A stretch of 64,000 bases of DNA from Desulfocurvibacter africanus subsp. africanus DSM 2603 (GCF_000422545.1 NZ_AULZ01000016.1:1-64000); one strand, 5' to 3'; positions 26,973-36,426 are shown, numbered from the stretch's first letter. Made by a program: numbers and translations. Notes: a model not told the origin generated them from the letters alone.

Positions 26973-27839
26973 TCATGGCAGCACGGCCTGGTTCTCGCGG
27001 AAGCCTTCGGCCATGTGCTCGGCCAGGCAGTTCACCGCGGGCGAGCGTGATTCGGGGTTGCGCCGCAGCATGAGCCGGGCCGTGGGCAGGGCCGGGAAGC
27101 CCATGTCCGGCGTGAGCAGCCGCGCGCCATGGGGCACGGCGCTAAGGCCGATGGGTGCCACGGCCAATCCTGCGGCCATGGCGGCCTGGATGCCGGCGAT
27201 GCTCGGACTTACATAGGCGATGCGGTGAGAGCGGCCAATGGCGTCGAGGGCGCTCACGGCCCACTCCCGAAAAGTGCAGCCCTTGTGGAACACGGCTAGG
27301 GGCAGCGGATCCTGTTCATGGACCAGATGATGAGCTGAGGCGGCCCATACAACGGGTTCGTGGGCGACGACCTCGCCCGGACAGGGATCTTCTCAGGCCG
27401 TAACCACGATTAGGTCCAGGCTGCCCTCGACGAGCAGATGGTGAAGGCGGGAGCTCGGCTCACAGCGCACGTAGACCTGCACGCGCGGGAAGGCCTGAGC
27501 GAAACGGGCCAGGATTGAAGGCAGGAAGCGCGCGGCATAGTCATCGGGTGAGCCCAAGCGCACCAGGCCGACCATCTCGGGTCTGGACAAAGCTGAAACA
27601 GCCTCGTCGTGCAGGAGCAGCATGCGCCGGGCATAAGGCAGCAATGCTTCGCCGGCCGGGGTGATCGCCACCTCGCGGCCGTTACGCGCGAACAGCTCCT
27701 GGCCTAGCTCCTGCTCCAGCCGCTTGATCTGCTGGCTCACTGCCGACTGTGTCAGATTAACCGCCTGACCAGCTCGCGTGAAGCTCTGCGTGTCGGCTAC
27801 GGTCATGAACGTCCTGAGCAAGTCGTTGGGCAGTTGCAT
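26973..27839 (-). pseudogene. LysR-family regulator interrupted by one in-frame TGA
   Basis: Translating through a single TGA (plus 27393-27395) gives a full-length LysR regulator of about 288 residues in one frame. The N-terminal winged helix reads LLRTFMTVADTQSFTRAGQAV and SAVSQQIKRLEQELG. The stop falls after LDLIVVTA, inside the effector domain, and the reading continues EDPCPGEVVAHEPV through to RENQAVLP. The ATG at 27839 has a GGAG seven bases upstream, better than the ATG 12 bases earlier. The truncated product of about 148 residues would bind DNA but lack most of the effector domain. One mutation, or one sequencing error, explains it. Confidence 0.85.
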
Positions 27840-27950
27840 GGCACACTCCATTAGCTGTGCTTATTGGAGACATGAAACCTATTCGTTTGTCTTATCAGCA
27901 GGTTTGACCCATGGTGCCCTGGAAGTCAAGGCGACCAAGGAGGTGCGGCC

Positions 27951-28319
27951 ATGAACGGGAGGAACGCTTCGGGAATTGAGGGTGGTGTATTGCTGCGGCT
28001 GGGAAATACCATCGCCGCCGGATTGCGGTCTTGGCGGCGGAAACAGCGCGAATGGGCGCTGCTACGCGAGTTGCAGACGCTGGACGACCACATCCTTAAG
28101 GATATCGGCTACCGCCGCGACGAGCTCTTGGTCAAGTTGCGGGCCGATCTGGAGCTTGTGCCTTCCGCCGAGGATGCGACGGAGAAAGCCCCCGCCGCAC
28201 GCCCTGCCGCTGCCGACTGGGCGGTGCCCCCGTGCGAGGCTGCTCGGCCTAGCTTTCGGCGCATTCGCTGCACATCAATTCCTAAGCTCTGGACAATGGC
28301 CCAAAACCTGATAAATTGA
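27951..28319 (+). CDS. DUF1127 (YjiS-like) small protein
   Basis: 122 residues. The core LRELQTLDDHILKDIGYRRDEL matches the DUF1127 consensus; members are small arginine-rich proteins sometimes tied to phosphate or RNA metabolism. It has an unusually long low-complexity C-terminal tail (EKAPAARPAAADWAV onward) which may be non-conserved. It is divergent from the broken LysR gene (111 bp between them), an arrangement in which the LysR protein would normally control it. GGAGGT lies upstream of the start. Confidence 0.75.
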   Translation: MNGRNASGIEGGVLLRLGNTIAAGLRSWRRKQREWALLRELQTLDDHILKDIGYRRDELLVKLRADLELVPSAEDATEKAPAARPAAADWAVPPCEAARPSFRRIRCTSIPKLWTMAQNLIN

Positions 28320-28373
28320 TTGCTAAATCAGACCTTTTCTTTGCAAACAAGCAGCAATCCTCAGGAGGATGGC

Positions 28374-28955
28374 ATGTCACAGAAGTCCGTGCGCGGCACG
28401 CAGACCGAGAAAAACCTGCTGACCGCCTTCGCTGGCGAGTCCCAGGCCCGCAACCGCTACACCTACTTCGCTTCCAAGGCCAAGGGCGAAGGCTACGTGC
28501 AGATCTCGCATATCTTCGAGGAGACCGCCAATCAGGAGAAAGAGCACGCCAAGCGCTTCTTCAAGTTCCTCGAAGGCGGCGAGGCCATGGTCGAGTACGC
28601 TTTCCCGGCCGGCATCATCGGTGCCACCCGCGACAACCTCATCGCCTCGGCCGACGGCGAGCGCCACGAGCACATGGACATGTATCCCGGCTATGCCGAG
28701 GTGGCCATGTCCGAAGGCTTCCCGGAAATCGCCCTGGTCTTCCGCAAGGTCTCCGTGGCAGAGCAGTTCCACGAGCGCCGCTACCGCGAGCTGGCCGAGA
28801 ACATCGACAAGGGTCTCGTGTTCCGCCGCCCCGAGAAGGTCGTCTGGCGCTGCCGCAACTGCGGCTACCTGCACGAGGATTTCAGCGCGCCAGAGCTCTG
28901 CCCCGCCTGCATACACCCGCAAGCCCACTTCGAGCTGCTCAAGACCAACTGGTAA
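28374..28955 (+). CDS. rbr: Rubrerythrin
   Basis: 193 residues. The diiron domain carries the EESQARN-like motif AGESQARNRYTYFA and ETANQEKEHAKRF, with further ligands in VAEQFHERRYRELAEN. The C-terminal rubredoxin-like domain binds one iron through CRNCGYLHEDFSAPELCPAC. It reduces hydrogen peroxide using electrons from rubredoxin, a main oxygen defence in anaerobes. AGGAGG precedes the start. The gene lies next to a Crp/Fnr-type regulator and is followed by a strong terminator and two more hairpins. Confidence 0.95.
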   Translation: MSQKSVRGTQTEKNLLTAFAGESQARNRYTYFASKAKGEGYVQISHIFEETANQEKEHAKRFFKFLEGGEAMVEYAFPAGIIGATRDNLIASADGERHEHMDMYPGYAEVAMSEGFPEIALVFRKVSVAEQFHERRYRELAENIDKGLVFRRPEKVVWRCRNCGYLHEDFSAPELCPACIHPQAHFELLKTNW

Positions 28956-29002
28956 AAGGCTTGTTTGTCCCTGTAGCTATCAAGAATGAAGAGGCCTCCG
29001 GC

Positions 29003-29039
29003 GGCTGGGGGGAATCATCCCCCCAGCCCCCGTTTTTTT
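29003..29039 (+). terminator. Terminator of rubrerythrin
   Basis: 10-bp G/C stem (29003-29012 with 29019-29028) plus an A-T pair, followed by a run of seven T at 29033-29039. Confidence 0.9.
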
Positions 29040-29079
29040 GAGCGGATTCATAGCCTAAACGGCTATGAATCCGCTCAAA
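29037..29079. repeat. Perfect 19-bp hairpin
   Basis: Arms 29037-29055 and 29061-29079 are exact reverse complements around a TAAAC loop. It starts inside the T-tract of the rubrerythrin terminator. Confidence 0.8.
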
Positions 29080-29106
29080 TGTTTGTGAAAAAGAAACATG
29101 AGCACG

Positions 29107-29157
29107 CGGAATCGGCCCTTTCCAAGTGGTTCCTCCACTTGGAAAGGGCCGATTCCG
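29107..29157. repeat. Perfect 23-bp hairpin
   Basis: Arms 29107-29129 and 29135-29157 are exact reverse complements around TTCCT. No neighbouring gene explains it. It may be a bidirectional terminator, an integration scar, or a structured transcript. Confidence 0.8.
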
Positions 29158-29236
29158 AATAAAGGGTCCAGGGAGCCGCGCTCCCTGGTGGGTGGGGTCC
29201 GGGGAGGGCGACGCCCTTCCCGGCTCTTAGGCTTGC

Positions 29237-29920
29237 TTACAGCCGCACTTCGCCGCTGGCCAGGTCTTCCAGCCCAGCCCGGTCCAGCAGGCGGATGGTG
29301 CGGCCCTTGACCTCGATAAAGCTCTGCTCGGCCATGCGCGAAAGGGCCCGCGAGAGTGTTTCGCGCGTGGCTCCCAGGAAGCTGGCCAGCAGCCCCTTGG
29401 CCATGTCCAACTCCACCGCATCCGCATCGCCTTCGCGCTCGCTCAGGTCCAGCAGGTATGCCGACAGCCGCTGCGGGATCTCCTGTAGGGTCAACGCCTC
29501 GATCTTACCCGCGAATTCGCGCAGCTTGCCCGATAGGGAGGCCAGCATGTTCATGGCCAAAGTCGCGTCCTCACGGATGAGCCGCGCCAGTTCCGCCCGG
29601 GGCAGAAAAATTACCTTGCCCTTCTCCACGGCCGCCGCGCTGGCCGGAAAACGTCCGCCCATGAACATGGGCACCTCGCCGAAGGACTCGCCCACGCCGT
29701 AGATATGCAGAACGGCCTCGCGTCCGTCGGGCGCGGAACGAAAGATCTTCACCTTGCCCTCGGCCACGATGTAGAAACCTTCGGCCTCGCCGCGCTCGAA
29801 AAAGAGCATCTGTCCCCTGTCTACTGGCCTGTCCACGGCTATGCGCGCGATGCGTTCGAGCTGATCCGGCTGCAGCCCGGTGAACAACGGCACGCTGGAC
29901 AATGTGTTAGCTAGACTCAT
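29237..29920 (-). CDS. Crp/Fnr-family transcriptional regulator
   Basis: 227 residues. An N-terminal cyclic-nucleotide-type sensor barrel (RGEAEGFYIVAEGKVKIFR, then GESFGEVPMFMGGRFPASA) is joined to a C-terminal helix-turn-helix (LLASFLGATRETLSRALSRM). It lacks the N-terminal cysteine cluster of Fnr. ATG 29920 follows AGGAG. Between it and the divergent cupin gene is a TGTGA-N6-TCACG box, so it may control itself and the cupin. It could be an HcpR-like stress regulator; the ligand cannot be told from sequence. Confidence 0.9.
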   Translation of the reverse strand: MSLANTLSSVPLFTGLQPDQLERIARIAVDRPVDRGQMLFFERGEAEGFYIVAEGKVKIFRSAPDGREAVLHIYGVGESFGEVPMFMGGRFPASAAAVEKGKVIFLPRAELARLIREDATLAMNMLASLSGKLREFAGKIEALTLQEIPQRLSAYLLDLSEREGDADAVELDMAKGLLASFLGATRETLSRALSRMAEQSFIEVKGRTIRLLDRAGLEDLASGEVRL

Positions 29921-29949
29921 TGCATTCTCCTGACTAAAAAAATCATGCC

Positions 29950-29967
29950 TTGTGACGCGGGTCACGG
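29950..29967. promoter_or_regulatory. Crp/Fnr-type operator
   Basis: TTGTGA-N6-TCACGG, close to the family palindrome TTGTGA-N6-TCACAA used by Crp/Fnr/HcpR proteins in sulfate reducers. It lies 30 bp upstream of the regulator start and 71 bp upstream of the cupin start. Confidence 0.65.
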
Positions 29968-30037
29968 TCAATGCTCACGTGTGTTGTTATATTCTGTTCG
30001 AAGACAACGCGAAGCCACGACAGCCAAGGAGGACTAC

Positions 30038-30355
30038 ATGCGCAAGATCGAGATGTTCAAGGAGAACGGCTTCAAGGATAAGGCCTTCTCCATGCTGCTG
30101 GTGCACGAATCTCCGGATTTCAAGATCATCAACTTCAATTTCAAGGCCGGCCAGAGCCTGCCCGTGCACGCCCACGACCTGGACGGACAGGTCTCCATCG
30201 CCATCATCGAGGGCGAGGGCGAATTCCTGGCCGAGAACGACCAAGCCATGCCCGCGCACACCGGCGACGTGCTCGTGTGCGACATCCGCGTACCCCACGG
30301 AGTGCGGGCCACGACGGACATGCGCGTGCTCGTGCATATCGCTCCGCCTATCTAG
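30038..30355 (+). CDS. Small cupin-domain protein
   Basis: 105 residues, one cupin barrel. Metal-ligand-like histidines occur in LPVHAHDLDGQVS (motif 1) and in DIRVPHGVRATTDMRVLVHI (motif 2), with the usual glycine-rich turn EGEGEF and GDVLVCD. AAGGAGG lies 6 bases before the ATG. It is divergent from the Crp/Fnr regulator and shares its operator. Substrate unknown; small cupins of this kind are often stress-associated or regulatory. Confidence 0.82.
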   Translation: MRKIEMFKENGFKDKAFSMLLVHESPDFKIINFNFKAGQSLPVHAHDLDGQVSIAIIEGEGEFLAENDQAMPAHTGDVLVCDIRVPHGVRATTDMRVLVHIAPPI

Positions 30356-30476
30356 ACGCACGGCTGGAAGCAGCTTGAACTGAACAAACTTGCAAACGGC
30401 ATTACCGATCAATCGGTGCAATCATACCGTGTAATTCCAGCTGGCTCAGTCGAGTAACGACTTGCACTAGGTTTGA

Positions 30477-30508
30477 AGGGCTGCCTGCCACGCAGGCAGC
30501 CCTGTTTT
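30477..30508 (+). terminator. Terminator downstream of the cupin gene
   Basis: 12-bp perfect stem (30477-30488 with 30492-30503), three-base loop, then GTTTT. The remaining 295 bp to the chemoreceptor gene show nothing beyond presumed promoter. Confidence 0.85.
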
Positions 30509-30803
30509 AAACCATTCGGCCTTTACCGTCTGCCTTGTCCCGTTACGCATCCGCCCTGCCATTGCACTCTCGCTTCTTTGGATTCATCGAACCGCCCATG
30601 CCTTCGCGCTTCCGTCATAGCATAAGGAATTACCGCCGCATTCAAACTGCCACAACCAATATCTTGCCATAGCCTTGACTCTATACAATACACTATCAAT
30701 AAATTTACTGTCAAAAACCTATTTATTGCCTCTCACGTTGACGCAAATTTTCAGCTACTGTAGATTTTGCATTCACTATAAAACTGCCCAAAGGAAATGC
30801 TGC

Positions 30804-33122
30804 ATGAAATTTCAAGCACGGCATATCAGCACCGTCGTCTTGTCCATTGTCTCGCTGGCTATTGTATCTGCCGTGGCAGCCATGGTCATGTATGTCAGCA
30901 AGACCTCCTATGAACTTGCCTTGCAGCTGCAAGAACAATCGATGGAGCACTCCGTCCACGCCGTATCCGATGCCTTGAGCTGGCAAATGGCCGAGCACAA
31001 GGATCGCGCCGCAACCCTGGCAAGCCAGGCTGCCATCAAAGAGGCCCTGCAAACAGGCAATCCCGCGCGGGCGACCGAACGGCTGGAGAGCTACATGCGC
31101 TCCTACGGCGACTCAATCTGGAGCATGCTGGCCCTCGACCGCAACGGCGTGGTTCTGACGGGCTTCGATCAGAATATGCGCAGCCTGGCCGGCCAGAACC
31201 TGTCGGACAAGGACTACGTGCGCGCGGCATTGGGCAGCCATGAGCCGCAAATCTCCAGCTCCGTATTCCGGGAAGGCGAGCAGCTCGTCTTTGCCGTGGC
31301 CGCGCCGGTGCGCGGAGCAACTGGCCAGATCCTGGGCTGCGTGGCTTTCCTGCCGCTCTGGAATCGCTTCACGGAAAAAATGCTTGACCCAATCCGCTTC
31401 GGCGAGCGGGGCTACGGCTTCATTTTGGACACCACTGGCGTGCTCATCGCCCATGCCGCCGACAAGAATCTCCTCCTCAAGGACATCTCGCAGCACGATT
31501 TCGTTCGGCAGGCCCTGCGCACCAAGGACGGCAATAGCGAGTACGAATGGGAAGGCGAAGATAAGTTCCTGAGCGTGCTGCACGAGCCGGAATCGGGCTG
31601 GATCGTGTGCATGAGCGCCTACACCGACGAGCTGACCGCGACTGCCAAACACCAGACCCTCGCGCTTCTAGGCATCGGCGTGGCCATCATCACCTGTCTT
31701 GTCGGCCTGTTGGCCCTGGTTATGCGTAGCACGGTGACCCGGCCCGTGCAGGCCATCGAGGATTTCACTAAGCGCATCGCCCAGGGCGACTTCAAGGCCA
31801 AGCTCGACGGCACGTTCAAGTACGAATTTTCGGCCCTGAGCGGCAACGTGGCGGCCATGGTGGCCGAGCTAAAGAACAAGCTGGGCATGAGTCAGGGCCT
31901 CATGCACGGCATGACCGTGCCCTGCCTCGTGGTGGACACGAACGAGCACATCACTTTCATCAACCAGCCCTGCCTGGACATGCTCCAGCTCGACGGCCCG
32001 CCGGAGCGTCATCTCGGCAAGATCATGGCTCAGGTCTTCTACAAAGACGCCACACGCTCGACCCTTGTGGGCAAGTGCATGAAAACGGGTGAAACCGTAC
32101 GCAACCAGGAACTCCAGGTCACGGGTCACAAGGGTGGACTCGTGCATGCGTTTGCCAACATAGCTTCGCTGACGGACCTGGACGGCCGGATCATTGGCGG
32201 GTTCTGTATTTATGTGGATCTGAGCAAGAGCAAGGAACAGGAAGCACTCATCCGCCAGCAAAACGAAAGCATGGCACGCGTGGCCCAAGAGGCCGACCTG
32301 ATCTCCGAACGCGTCTCTTCGGCCTCCGAGGAACTCTCGGCCCAGGTGGAGCAGTCCAGCCAGGGCGCGGCCGAGCAGCAATCGCGCACGGGAGAGGCGG
32401 CCACGGCCATGGAGCAGATGAACTCAAGCGTGCTGGAGGTTGCCCGCAACGCCTCCGGTGTGGCCGACCTTGCCGAGCGCACCAAGGGCATGGCCAAGGA
32501 CGGCGAGACCGTGGTGGCCTCCGTGGTGCAGGTCATCGGCCGCATCAACTCCAAGGCCACGGAACTCAAGGGCGACATGACCAAGCTTGGCGAGCAGGCC
32601 CAGGGCATCGGCCAGATCCTGGGCGTCATTTCGGACATCGCCGACCAGACCAACCTGCTGGCGCTCAACGCGGCTATCGAAGCGGCCCGCGCGGGCGAGG
32701 CCGGTCGAGGTTTCGCGGTCGTGGCGGACGAGGTGCGCAAGCTGGCCGAAAAGACAATGAACGCCACGCGCGACGTGGAAGATTCCATCAAGTCCATTCA
32801 GGACAGCGTGCGCAAAAGCGTCGCCAACACCGATGCCACGACCTCGGCCATCCAGGAGTCCACGGAACTGGCCGGCCGCTCGGGCCAGGCCCTCAAGGGC
32901 ATCGTGACCATGGTCGAGCAGACCGCCGACCAGGTGCGCGGCATCGCCACAGCCAGCGAGGAGCAGTCCGCCGCCAGCGAGCAGATCAACCGCAGCATCG
33001 AGGAGATCAGCCGCATCTCTTCCGAAACATCCGACGCCATGAACCAGTCCGCCCAGGCCGTGGCCGACCTGGCCCGCCTGGCCCAGGAGCTAAAGGGCAT
33101 CATCGAACAGATGCGGCAGTAA
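30804..33122 (+). CDS. Methyl-accepting chemotaxis protein with Cache sensor and PAS domain
   Basis: 772 residues. A first transmembrane helix ([21 protein letters not shown]) leads to a periplasmic Cache domain ([20 protein letters not shown], then [20 protein letters not shown]). A second helix ([19 protein letters not shown]) is followed by HAMP, then a PAS segment ([19 protein letters not shown]). The signalling tip contains [20 protein letters not shown] and [18 protein letters not shown], the conserved CheA/CheW-binding hairpin. The start ATG 30804 begins the signal anchor; longer open frame upstream has no homology. The ligand is probably a small organic acid or amino acid, as is common for Cache receptors. 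Confidence 0.94.
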   Translation: MKFQARHISTVVLSIVSLAIVSAVAAMVMYVSKTSYELALQLQEQSMEHSVHAVSDALSWQMAEHKDRAATLASQAAIKEALQTGNPARATERLESYMRSYGDSIWSMLALDRNGVVLTGFDQNMRSLAGQNLSDKDYVRAALGSHEPQISSSVFREGEQLVFAVAAPVRGATGQILGCVAFLPLWNRFTEKMLDPIRFGERGYGFILDTTGVLIAHAADKNLLLKDISQHDFVRQALRTKDGNSEYEWEGEDKFLSVLHEPESGWIVCMSAYTDELTATAKHQTLALLGIGVAIITCLVGLLALVMRSTVTRPVQAIEDFTKRIAQGDFKAKLDGTFKYEFSALSGNVAAMVAELKNKLGMSQGLMHGMTVPCLVVDTNEHITFINQPCLDMLQLDGPPERHLGKIMAQVFYKDATRSTLVGKCMKTGETVRNQELQVTGHKGGLVHAFANIASLTDLDGRIIGGFCIYVDLSKSKEQEALIRQQNESMARVAQEADLISERVSSASEELSAQVEQSSQGAAEQQSRTGEAATAMEQMNSSVLEVARNASGVADLAERTKGMAKDGETVVASVVQVIGRINSKATELKGDMTKLGEQAQGIGQILGVISDIADQTNLLALNAAIEAARAGEAGRGFAVVADEVRKLAEKTMNATRDVEDSIKSIQDSVRKSVANTDATTSAIQESTELAGRSGQALKGIVTMVEQTADQVRGIATASEEQSAASEQINRSIEEISRISSETSDAMNQSAQAVADLARLAQELKGIIEQMRQ

Positions 33123-33133
33123 GCACCCAGCAT

Positions 33134-33240
33134 TAAAGCCGTTTGCAAATAAAATGGGGAGCTAGGAAAATCATTTCCCTGGCGGAAGTGGGTCTGGGGG
33201 AGGGCAGCGCTCTCTCCCAGGTCAAATGCAATGTGGCCTA
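33134..33240 (-). repeat. MITE-like palindromic element, type 2, copy B
   Basis: 107 bp, the same length as copy A at 6277 and in the opposite orientation, bounded by TA. Its end at 33240 supplies the TAG stop of the neighbouring minus-strand gene. It begins 11 bp after the chemoreceptor stop. Confidence 0.75.
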
Positions 33241-34668
33241 GGCAACATCATCCTTTTGGATAACAGGCTCCTCCCGCCGCAAGGTCACCGACACTATCTC
33301 CCCTCTCGTGCCGAAGCGCACAGGTGCGCCGGACACCCCCGCGCCCGTGCTTGTGTAGCCGACCATGCCGTCCAGGCTCCACAAACCCGCGGCCATGGAA
33401 CGCGGGCCGCGCATGTTGGTCACCACGGGGCCGATACGCGGCAAACTGATCTGGCCGCCATGGGTGTGGCCGCACAGGTAGAGCGCCGCGCCAAGGGCCG
33501 AGGCTTCCACGGCCGCCTCGGGGCTGTGCGCCAGCATGATGGCTGTTTCGTCAGGCGGAACATCCTGCATGGCAGCCCTCGGGTCGGCGCAACGGTAGGC
33601 GTGGGGGTCGTCCACCCCGGCGATCCACAGCCGATGGCGGCCCCGTGTGATGGGCCATGCCTCGTTTAGCAGCACCTGCACGCCCATGTCGCGCAACGGG
33701 CCCACGATCTCCAGGCAGTCGTGATTGCCCATGACCGCCAGCACGCCGTCGCGGGCCTGGACGCGGGCCAGGACGCGGGCCAACCGATCGAGCGCAGGGC
33801 CGAAGTTGCCGAAGGTCCCGTAGCGCAAATCACCGCCCAGTAGACACAGGTCGAAGCGTTCGTCGCGCACCAGCGCCCGCAGCCGTTCGTCCAAGCCGTC
33901 CAGGCCGTCCAGGTGCAGGTCCGTGGCGAACAGGATGCGGTAGCCGCCAAAGGCCAGCGGCAGCCCAGGCAAGGTTGGGGCGATGGAGGTCAGGCCAACT
34001 TCCAGAGCATTGCGGCGGCCATGAGGCGTCAATCCCGCCAAATGGAAAACACTGGTGATGAATCCGTTATAAAGCAGTCCTTCCTTGAGATTGAACAGGT
34101 ACATGAGCGGCCGGCTGGACAGACGGCAGCAGCGGTACTCGCGCCAGCGAGTGCGCGGATGGAAAGGCCGCGGATATCCGGGCCTTGGCCGGCTGTAGAA
34201 CACGTTTTTGTACCAGGCCGAAGAATAGTAGGCAGCCAGGCAAAAGCCGGCCAGAACCAGCGTTGATACGACAGGTCCCAACGGCAGCGCATGGGCCAGC
34301 ACGATCACAGCCAAGAAGCCTTCCAGGAACTGATCCAGGCCCGGCACGTCCTGACCGCTGGATTTGTCCAGGCGGCGCTTGATGAAGCTCGTAAGCAAGT
34401 CTCCGGCCATGCTCGCAAGCCCCGTGGCCAGGCCGAGCCACAGGGGCAGGCCCAACAGCAGGCCGCCCAGGCCGCCGCCGAGGACCGAGCCGGCCAGGCC
34501 GCGCACGGTCTTGTGCGGACCGAGCAGGGGCCGTCCGTCCATGAAGCGCCGCCCCAGGTCCAGTGGACGATCCCAACGCCGCCGCAGCTTCAGGGCCAGG
34601 GCAGGCGGGACGAAATTGACGAACAGGAGCAGCGCCAGTGACTTGGCGCCGAGCACGAGCTGATCCAT
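33238..34668 (-). CDS. Fusion of a CDP-archaeol synthase (CarS/DUF46)-like membrane domain and a metallophosphoesterase
   Basis: 476 residues. Residues 1-155 resemble CarS/CdsA-type CDP-lipid synthases: DGRPLLGPHKTVRGLAGS near 45-61, then MAGDLLTSFIKRRLDKSSGQ (88-106) and LDQFLEG, with several transmembrane helices. Residues 243-460 are a calcineurin-like phosphoesterase with all metal motifs: Asp250/His252 (ATDLHLDG), Asp280 (GGD), Asn315-His316-Asp317 (GNHDC), His381 and GHTHGGQ (400-406). The fusion suggests a membrane-bound enzyme of lipid or nucleotide-activated lipid metabolism. The stop is provided by a MITE-like repeat. Domain calls are firm; the combined reaction is unknown. Confidence 0.82.
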   Translation of the reverse strand: MDQLVLGAKSLALLLFVNFVPPALALKLRRRWDRPLDLGRRFMDGRPLLGPHKTVRGLAGSVLGGGLGGLLLGLPLWLGLATGLASMAGDLLTSFIKRRLDKSSGQDVPGLDQFLEGFLAVIVLAHALPLGPVVSTLVLAGFCLAAYYSSAWYKNVFYSRPRPGYPRPFHPRTRWREYRCCRLSSRPLMYLFNLKEGLLYNGFITSVFHLAGLTPHGRRNALEVGLTSIAPTLPGLPLAFGGYRILFATDLHLDGLDGLDERLRALVRDERFDLCLLGGDLRYGTFGNFGPALDRLARVLARVQARDGVLAVMGNHDCLEIVGPLRDMGVQVLLNEAWPITRGRHRLWIAGVDDPHAYRCADPRAAMQDVPPDETAIMLAHSPEAAVEASALGAALYLCGHTHGGQISLPRIGPVVTNMRGPRSMAAGLWSLDGMVGYTSTGAGVSGAPVRFGTRGEIVSVTLRREEPVIQKDDVA

Positions 34669-34946
34669 GGACCCCTCTGGTTTGGCGGACGGTCGCAGTC
34701 CGTCCCGGACTTTCCAATTCCGCGCTGATAACGCCTTGTCCGAGTATCACAGTTGGATGCGAAGCTTCCAGCGGGCCATCACGGCCCGCGCGGCCCACCT
34801 TTCGATCAGTTTCAGGCCAAACCAGGCCGGTTCCGGCGAAACTTGACGCCCACGCTCATGCGCGAGTACAAACGCCAGACTCTGGCGCTCCGATCCGCCT
34901 GTCACGGCGGGCTCCACAAGACATCATAACAGGACAAGTCGCCTCC

Positions 34947-36371
34947 ATGGAAGTACTCACCAGGCTCGCACAGCCTGTACAGAATTTCGTCTTGCAGGAA
35001 AACGGCCTGTTTCTCCTGCTCACCAAGGATGCCGGCTTCCTGAACGTATTCACGCGGACAGTGGTTCAAGTCCTGGCCCTGAAGCCGGTCTGCTGCCGCA
35101 TTCACACCTCGGCCGAGGACGCCATGAAAGCCATCGGCCAACTCGCCGCGCGCGACCGCAAGCTCGTGCTCCTCGTGGAGCGGGAGATCGAGGGAATTTC
35201 CCACATCCAGCTCATCAAACACGTCAAGCTTTTCTTCCCGCTGGTGCGCATCATTCTGCTCACGCGCGAAATCCAGGAGGACCTGCTCATCCTCCTTCAC
35301 GAACTCGGCACGGACAGCGTCATCACCAAGCCCATTGGAGAACGCGCCCTGGCCGAGAAGCTGGCCAATGCCATACGGCCCATGGGCAAGCTCGGAGACC
35401 TGCTGGAAAAGGGCAAGAGCCACCTGCTGCGCGGCAACACGTCCATGGCCATGACTCTGGGCGAGGAAGCTCTGCGCCACAAGCCCGACAGCCCGTCCGC
35501 GCTCATGCTCGTGGGCGACGCCTTGCGGGCCATGGAGCGCCACGAGGATGCCCTGTCCGCCTATGCCGAAGCCCACCACTCGGCCGAACTGTACCTGGAG
35601 CCCATCAAGCGGCTCATCCAGACCTACAGCGAGTTGGGCGACTCGGTGAAGGAGTTGGAGTACCTGGAGCGACTGGACAGGCTTTCCCCGCTCAATGTCG
35701 AACGCAAGGTGCAGATCGGCGGCCTCAAGCTCAAGCTCGGCAACCTGTCCGCCGCGGACCGGGAATTCGGCAAGGCCGTCAAGCTCACCACGGACCAGGC
35801 CATGAGCCTCATCAGCGGGCTGTCCCGCAACATTGCCGAGCAATGCATGGCCCAAGCCCCGGAACTGGCCGAGCGCTACCTGCGCTACAGTCTGGAGGCC
35901 AAGCAAAAAATCCTGTCCCGTTCGGACATGGAGACCTTCAACGCACTGGGGCTGGTGCTGCGCATGCAGGGCAAGTGGCGCGAGGCCGTGGCGGAATACC
36001 GCAAGGCCCTGGACATCGCACCCGAGGACGAGATTATCCGCTACAATCTGGCCTTGGCCTTCATGGATGGCGAGGAATACGAGAATGCAGCGGCTGAAGT
36101 CGAGCGGGCGCTGGTTACGAACGGCGAGTTCGGCCAGGACAACGACACGGTCTGCTACAATCTGGGCTATATTTTCTGGCGCGCGGGCAATCTGCCCATG
36201 GCCATGTTCTACTTCACCCAGACTCTCAAGCTGAACCCGGACCATGAGGAGGCCAGCAAAATGGCCCAGAAGCTGGCGGACGAGGGACATGCCGGCGAAG
36301 CGAAAGAGCTTACCGCGGAGACGCCAGCCCCGGATGAACTTAAGGAGCCGGACGCGTCGAGCGAGGGGTGA
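34947..36371 (+). CDS. Pseudo-receiver domain fused to tetratricopeptide repeats
   Basis: 474 residues. The first 140 resemble a response-regulator receiver, but the phosphate-accepting Asp position reads VLLVEREIEG, while the switch Lys-Pro (VITKPIGE) is kept, so phosphorylation is unlikely. TPR-type helices fill residues 150-440 (for example ALGLVLRMQGKWREAVAEYR and CYNLGYIFWRAGNLPMAMFY), giving a protein-binding scaffold. The tail is acidic and disordered. ATG 34947 was preferred over an upstream open stretch without homology. It is divergent from the CarS-like fusion; partners unknown. Confidence 0.82.
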   Translation: MEVLTRLAQPVQNFVLQENGLFLLLTKDAGFLNVFTRTVVQVLALKPVCCRIHTSAEDAMKAIGQLAARDRKLVLLVEREIEGISHIQLIKHVKLFFPLVRIILLTREIQEDLLILLHELGTDSVITKPIGERALAEKLANAIRPMGKLGDLLEKGKSHLLRGNTSMAMTLGEEALRHKPDSPSALMLVGDALRAMERHEDALSAYAEAHHSAELYLEPIKRLIQTYSELGDSVKELEYLERLDRLSPLNVERKVQIGGLKLKLGNLSAADREFGKAVKLTTDQAMSLISGLSRNIAEQCMAQAPELAERYLRYSLEAKQKILSRSDMETFNALGLVLRMQGKWREAVAEYRKALDIAPEDEIIRYNLALAFMDGEEYENAAAEVERALVTNGEFGQDNDTVCYNLGYIFWRAGNLPMAMFYFTQTLKLNPDHEEASKMAQKLADEGHAGEAKELTAETPAPDELKEPDASSEG

Positions 36372-36398
36372 ACTGAGCGTGCGGGGACGAAATGAATA

Positions 36399-36426
36399 CG
36401 CCGGCCGGAAATGTTTCCGGCCGGCG
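36399..36426. terminator. Bidirectional terminator between the TPR gene and gpsA
   Basis: A 13-bp GC-rich inverted repeat nearly without a loop (36399-36411 with 36414-36426), flanked by AATACG and CGTATT, serving two converging genes. Confidence 0.75.

Noticed and set aside
27393-27395. Selenocysteine codon in the LysR gene
   Set aside because: The protein family has no such members, the position is not catalytic, and no SECIS-like hairpin follows.
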